Shown piece by piece: positions 60,057-64,000 of a stretch of 64,000 bases of DNA. The stretch is from Bacteroidota bacterium. Lineage in GTDB: Bacteria; Bacteroidota; Bacteroidia; Chitinophagales; BACL12. Position numbers and translations under genes: made by a program. The notes under the pieces were generated by a model. It ran no database searches and was not told where the DNA came from. It saw only the letters and a program-made list of their open reading frames with translations. The stretch is from contig JADKEK010000006.1 of assembly GCA_016718035.1 (NCBI GenBank), positions 124,001 to 188,000 of the forward strand, given 5' to 3'. The first letter of the stretch is position 1, and each line of letters opens with the position of its first letter.

Positions 60057-62264
60057 ATGGAAGCCGCGGAACCATTAGATCTCGAAAAAGAAAAGAAACT
60101 CATCCTCAAGGAATACAAAAACTTGTTGCGGGGTTTGCGGAATAATATGACCGGTGCCGAGCGTAAACAAATTCGTTTGGCATTTGAAATGGCAGTTGAC
60201 GCCCACAAAAACATGCGTCGCAAAAGCGGTGAGCCATATATCATCCATCCATTGCGTGTTGCTCAAATTGTGGTAAACGAAATGGGGCTTGGAGCTACTG
60301 CAGCTATTTGTGCTTTATTACATGATGTTGTTGAAGATACCGAATTAACACTCGATGATATTAAACGCGAATTCGGAATTAAGGTAAGTCGCATTATTGA
60401 TGGGTTGACAAAAGTATCCGGTGTATTTGATTTAACGAGTTCGATTCAGGCAGAAAATTTCAAAAAATTATTACTCACACTCGCAGATGATGTGCGTGTA
60501 ATTTTAATAAAAATTGCCGACCGATTGCACAATATGCGGACCATGGATAGCATGCCGCGCAAAAAGCAATTAAAAATTGCATCAGAAACATTGTATTTAT
60601 ATGCACCACTTGCACATCGTTTAGGATTTTATGCGATTAAAAGTGAATTAGAAGATCTTGGTATGAAATACCAAGAGGCAGAAGCATATAAAGATATTGC
60701 CAAACGCCTGGCAGAAACTAAACGCGAACGCACGCGCTACATGAACGAATTTATGAAGCCTTTGCGTGAACGTTTGGAAAAAGATGATTTTAAATTTGAA
60801 ATGTACGGGCGACCAAAAAGCATTTATTCTATTTATAATAAAATAAAAAATAAGGGCGTAACCTTTGATGAGGTGTACGATTTATTTGCTATTCGTATTA
60901 TTTTAGAAACACCTGTGGACCACGAAAAAGCAGATTGCTGGCGCGTGTATTCTATGGTTACGGAATTATATCATCCCAACCCTGACCGTTTGCGCGACTG
61001 GATTTCAACACCAAAAGCAAATGGTTACGAAAGTTTACATACTACCGTAATGGGACCGAAAGGTAAATGGGTAGAGGTGCAAATCCGCACTCGACGTATG
61101 GATGAAATTGCAGAAAAAGGATTTGCTGCGCACTGGAAATATAAAGAAGGTTCTAACGATAAAGCATTAGATACCTGGTTGAGAGAAATTCGTGAATTGT
61201 TGCGCAACCCTGAATTTAATGCACTCGAATTTTTGGATGATTTCAGATTAAATTTATTTTCAAAAGAAATATATGTGTTCACTCCGAAAGGTGATTTAAA
61301 AATATTACCTCAGGGTGCAACAGCGCTCGACTTTGCTTTTGAAATTCACACCGATGTGGGTTACCATTGTATAGGGGCGAAAGTAAATCATCGCTTGATA
61401 CCTATCAGTCATATGTTGAACAATGGCGATCAGGTAGAAATTATTACTTCCAAAAAACAAAAACCGAACGAGGACTGGCTTAATTTTTTAATTACTTCGC
61501 GCGCAAGAAGTAAGGTAAAAAATGCACTGAAAGAAGAAAAACGTGCAGTAGCCATGGAAGGAAAAACAGTATTGGAAAAACGACTGAAAAATATGAAGGT
61601 CGAATTTTTCGATAAAAATATTCAGTTGCTGATGGAATATTATCATCAGCCAACGAGTATGGAATTGTATTACCGGATTTCTACAAAAGATATTACGTTA
61701 AAAGAGCTGAAAGACTTTACAGTGCAGGGCGGGAAGTTAATTCCGCCGGTTGTGGATAAAGAAAGCAGCGTGGATTATGAACGCCTCGAAAAAATTGCAA
61801 CATCGAATGCTGAGTTATTAATATTTGATAATGCCATGGATAATATCAAATATGCATTAGCCAAATGTTGTAACCCAATTGTAGGTGATGATGTATTCGG
61901 ATTTATTACCATTAATGAAGGTATAAAAATTCACAAAACCAATTGCCCGAATGCTACCGAATTAATGAGTAAATACGGTTATCGCATTGTAAAAACACGT
62001 TGGACACAACAAAAAGATATTGCCTTTTTAACAGGAATAAAAGTAACAGGTTTAGATGATGTTGGTTTGGTAAATAAAGTAACCAATATTATTTCCGGAG
62101 ATATGAAATTAAATATGCAGAGTTTAGTGATGGATGCTAAGGACGGTTTGTTTGAAGGCACCATTAAAACCTTTGTAAAAAATACCGAACAATTAGAAAC
62201 CTTGTTGCGGAAATTACGCTCTATGAAAGGGGTGATTTCAGTAACAAGAATGGAAACAACTTAA
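60057..62264 (+). CDS. rel: Bifunctional (p)ppGpp synthetase/hydrolase
   Basis: 735 residues. HD hydrolase domain: GEPYIIHPLRVAQIV, ALLHDVVEDTELT (the HD pair, about 85-97), IADRLHNMRT. Synthetase domain: GRPKSIYSIYNKIKNKG, VYDLFAIRIIL, GYESLHTTVMGPKGKWVEVQIRTRRMDEIAEKGFAAHWKYK. TGS domain: FTPKGDLKILPQGATALDFAFEIHTDVG. A conserved-cysteine (ZFD) region KCCNPIVGDDVFGF and C-terminal ACT-like domain follow. Both catalytic sites look intact, so it should make and degrade (p)ppGpp in the stringent response. fur follows after 10 bp in the same direction. Confidence 0.95.
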   Translation: MEAAEPLDLEKEKKLILKEYKNLLRGLRNNMTGAERKQIRLAFEMAVDAHKNMRRKSGEPYIIHPLRVAQIVVNEMGLGATAAICALLHDVVEDTELTLDDIKREFGIKVSRIIDGLTKVSGVFDLTSSIQAENFKKLLLTLADDVRVILIKIADRLHNMRTMDSMPRKKQLKIASETLYLYAPLAHRLGFYAIKSELEDLGMKYQEAEAYKDIAKRLAETKRERTRYMNEFMKPLRERLEKDDFKFEMYGRPKSIYSIYNKIKNKGVTFDEVYDLFAIRIILETPVDHEKADCWRVYSMVTELYHPNPDRLRDWISTPKANGYESLHTTVMGPKGKWVEVQIRTRRMDEIAEKGFAAHWKYKEGSNDKALDTWLREIRELLRNPEFNALEFLDDFRLNLFSKEIYVFTPKGDLKILPQGATALDFAFEIHTDVGYHCIGAKVNHRLIPISHMLNNGDQVEIITSKKQKPNEDWLNFLITSRARSKVKNALKEEKRAVAMEGKTVLEKRLKNMKVEFFDKNIQLLMEYYHQPTSMELYYRISTKDITLKELKDFTVQGGKLIPPVVDKESSVDYERLEKIATSNAELLIFDNAMDNIKYALAKCCNPIVGDDVFGFITINEGIKIHKTNCPNATELMSKYGYRIVKTRWTQQKDIAFLTGIKVTGLDDVGLVNKVTNIISGDMKLNMQSLVMDAKDGLFEGTIKTFVKNTEQLETLLRKLRSMKGVISVTRMETT

Positions 62265-62274
62265 AAACAAGATT

Positions 62275-62763
62275 ATGGAACAGCAGATAAAACATCTGGA
62301 AGAAATTAAAAATATTTTTGCGGCGCATTTAGAAACAAAAGGCCTGCGTAAAACTCCCGAACGTTTTGCTATTCTGGAAGAAATTTACAGTCGCACCGAC
62401 CATTTCGATGCAGAAAGTTTATACTCTCACATGCTCAAAAAAGAGTATCATGTGAGTCGCGCAACGGTGTACAATACACTTGAATTATTACTAACCTGCG
62501 ATTTAATTACGAAACATCAGTTTGGAAAAAACCTGGCGCAATACGAAAAATCGTATGGCTATAAACAACATGATCATATTATTTGCGTTGATTGTAAAAA
62601 GGTAGTTGAATTTTGTGACCCGCGTATCCATCAAATTCAAACCATGATGGGCGATTTATTAAATTTTAAAATCACCCACCATTCATTAAACATGTATGGC
62701 ATTTGTGGTAATTGTCAGAAAATTCGCGAAATGAATGAACAAAAAGCAGAAAAAACAGCTTAA
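62275..62763 (+). CDS. fur: Fur-family metal-dependent regulator
   Basis: 162 residues. The winged helix spans TKGLRKTPERFAILEEIYSRTDHFDAESLYSHMLKKEYHVSRATVYNTLELLLTCDLI (about 20-80). The metal- and dimer-domain has YKQHDHIICVDCKKVVEFCDP with the C-x-x-C and HDH motifs and a C-terminal GICGNCQ pair, as in zinc-binding Fur proteins. It could be Fur, Zur or PerR; the motifs do not decide. It sits between rel and a STAS gene, and all three may be co-transcribed. Confidence 0.92.
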   Translation: MEQQIKHLEEIKNIFAAHLETKGLRKTPERFAILEEIYSRTDHFDAESLYSHMLKKEYHVSRATVYNTLELLLTCDLITKHQFGKNLAQYEKSYGYKQHDHIICVDCKKVVEFCDPRIHQIQTMMGDLLNFKITHHSLNMYGICGNCQKIREMNEQKAEKTA

Positions 62764-62778
62764 TACCCCTGTAACACG

Positions 62779-63132
62779 ATGGAATATCATATAGAAAAGA
62801 AAAATGAAAACACCTTGGTGGTGAAGTTGAACGGGCGTTTGGTGGGAGAGTATCAAACCGTTCAAGTGGCCGAGCAGTTAGAAGAAGATATTGAAGATGG
62901 GTTCACCAATATTATTTTCGACTTCAGCGAACTGGAGTTTATAAATAGTAGTGGATTGAATTTCCTGCTCAAAATTCTGACTAAAGTGCGCAGGGTAGAT
63001 GGGGAAGTAGTGCTTTGCGCCATGAAAGACCATCTGAAAACACTCATGGTGACCACCAAGCTCACCAGTTTTTTTACCATCAGCGATTCTGTCACCGACG
63101 CCTTAGGCAATTTTGAGCCCGAAAAGGTTTGA
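62779..63132 (+). CDS. STAS-domain protein (anti-sigma factor antagonist-like)
   Basis: 117 residues, one STAS domain. VVKLNGRLVGEYQTVQVAEQLEEDIEDGFTNIIFDFSELEFINSSGLNFLLKIL carries the D/N-S-S-G-L motif at about 53-57 whose Ser is phosphorylated in SpoIIAA/RsbV proteins. No kinase or sigma gene is adjacent. In Bacteroidota such proteins may also act in stress or division signalling. It follows fur by 15 bp. Confidence 0.88.
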   Translation: MEYHIEKKNENTLVVKLNGRLVGEYQTVQVAEQLEEDIEDGFTNIIFDFSELEFINSSGLNFLLKILTKVRRVDGEVVLCAMKDHLKTLMVTTKLTSFFTISDSVTDALGNFEPEKV

Positions 63133-63168
63133 TAATCAGTCACTTATACCAAAATTCACCTTTACCCC

Positions 63169-63206
63169 AAAAGTAAGGTGCTCCATTTTTGACCAACCTT
63201 ACTTTT
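63169..63206. terminator. 11-bp stem between STAS gene and purA
   Basis: AAAAGTAAGGT (63169-63179) pairs perfectly with ACCTTACTTTT (63196-63206), 16-nt loop. The right arm ends in a T run and is itself a TACTTTTG box, so it may be a terminator, a promoter part, or both. Confidence 0.55.
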
Positions 63207-63258
63207 GCGGTCGCGGCAAAACTGTTAACAATATCTTGAAAAAAAAGGTGGATGTTCC

Positions 63259-63289
63259 TTGCTGAAGGTAAGCCTGTGGTATAATTTCG
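63259..63289 (+). promoter_or_regulatory. Candidate purA promoter
   Basis: TTG at 63259-63261 and TAATTTCG (one mismatch to TAnnTTTG) at 63282-63289, 20 nt apart, ending 16 nt before the purA ATG. Confidence 0.4.
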
Positions 63290-63305
63290 CATTTTAATCC
63301 ATGTT

Positions 63306-64000
63306 ATGAACGTAGACGTTTTATTAGGCCTTCAATGGGGCGACGAGGGCAAAGGTAAAGTAGTTGATTATTTAGCAGAACAATACGATGTGGTAGCTCG
63401 TTTTCAGGGCGGCCCGAATGCAGGACATACACTTATTCTCAACAATGGTGTTAAGTTCGTTTTGCACACTATTCCTTCCGGTATTTTTCTCGAAAATTGT
63501 CTGAATTTGGTTGGCAACGGTGTCGTAATTGACCCTATTACTTTCCGTATGGAAATTAATAAACTTGAGGGTGCAGGAGTATCTGTTTACAATCGTTTAG
63601 TTATTTCCCGCAAGGCGCATTTAATTTTGCCTACACATAAAATGTTGGATGCAGCAAGTGAGGCATCAAAAGGTGCAGATAAAATTGGTTCTACATTAAA
63701 AGGAATCGGTCCTGCATATATGGATAAAACAGGTAGAAATGGTTTACGCGTTGGAGATATTGAATCACCTGATTTTAAAGAAAAATATAATAAGCTGAAA
63801 GAAAAACATTTTCAGTTATTAAAAAATTACGGCGATGTGCCAACAGAAGTGCCAAACGAACAGGAGTGGATGGAAGCAATTGACTTCCTCAAAAAAATCA
63901 CTTTTGTTGATGCTGAATATTTAATTAACGATAATATTAAATCGGGTAAACGCATATTAGCCGAAGGTGCTCAAGGCTCTATGTTAGATGTGGACCATGG
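63306..64000 (+). CDS. purA: Adenylosuccinate synthetase (5' part, runs off the window)
   Basis: ATG at 63306; the frame is open to the right edge (231 codons visible of about 420-430 expected). MNVDVLLGLQWGDEGKGKVVDYLAEQYDVVARFQGGPNAGHTL contains the phosphate-binding GDEGKGK loop with catalytic Asp and the NAGHT motif with catalytic His. Later ASKGADKIGSTLKGIGPAYMDKTGRNGLRVGD matches the IMP-binding region. It joins IMP and aspartate with GTP to adenylosuccinate in AMP synthesis. Confidence 0.96.
   Translation, partial: MNVDVLLGLQWGDEGKGKVVDYLAEQYDVVARFQGGPNAGHTLILNNGVKFVLHTIPSGIFLENCLNLVGNGVVIDPITFRMEINKLEGAGVSVYNRLVISRKAHLILPTHKMLDAASEASKGADKIGSTLKGIGPAYMDKTGRNGLRVGDIESPDFKEKYNKLKEKHFQLLKNYGDVPTEVPNEQEWMEAIDFLKKITFVDAEYLINDNIKSGKRILAEGAQGSMLDVDH

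Overview
The window reads as chromosomal DNA of a free-living Bacteroidota bacterium. The evidence is AT-rich sequence, several secreted proteins with type IX secretion (T9SS) C-terminal sorting domains, promoter boxes of the Bacteroidota form TAnnTTTG, start codons mostly without Shine-Dalgarno sequences, and Bacteroidota-typical families (DUF1800/DUF1501 pair, Wzi/RemB-like barrel, DUF5362). The class cannot be fixed by eye; a Chitinophagales/Saprospirales-like lineage is an inference.

Layout. 1-19.8 kb is mostly core: the start of an FtsX/LolE-like permease (cut by the left edge), NamZ-like lipoprotein plus fmt, two secreted hydrolases, alaS, an M23 endopeptidase, a MerR regulator, envelope proteins, a Wzi/RemB-like barrel, a clan GH-A-like protein and the DUF1800-DUF1501 pair. 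19.8-21.3 kb holds a possible 22-codon gene and a HigB/HigA toxin-antitoxin pair. 21.3-28.0 kb is a proteostasis block (tRNA-Leu(UAG), tig, clpP, clpX), then a secreted phosphoesterase and a Uup-type ABC-F ATPase.

28.1-44.4 kb is an accessory island of + strand genes. Its centrepiece is a tight four-gene operon (28.86-33.86 kb): an N6-adenine DNA methyltransferase, a protein with two GHKL ATPase modules and an H-box histidine, a receiver-domain protein, and a ComEC-like metallo-beta-lactamase hydrolase. I cannot match it to a named defence system and regard it as the best candidate for an undescribed one. After it come a membrane protein, a frameshifted beta-propeller pseudogene, a PLD-like protein, a tandem GIY-YIG protein bracketed by inverted repeats, a glycosyltransferase, a T9SS substrate flanked by two remnants of one lost gene, and a cluster of small genes (VOC, ArsR, DUF998, DUF4287, YdeI). 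A non-coding element of about 115-130 bp with constant internal spacing (77 + 19 nt) and hairpins recurs in this island, always upstream of + strand genes.

44.4-57.3 kb carries secreted and uncharacterised proteins, an S41 protease, a mercaptopyruvate sulfurtransferase, a RAYT transposase with REP-like hairpins inside its own reading frame, and an S15/CocE-type peptidase. 57.4-64.0 kb returns to core functions: acs, a hairpin-rich direct repeat, bifunctional rel, fur, a STAS protein and the start of purA (cut by the right edge).
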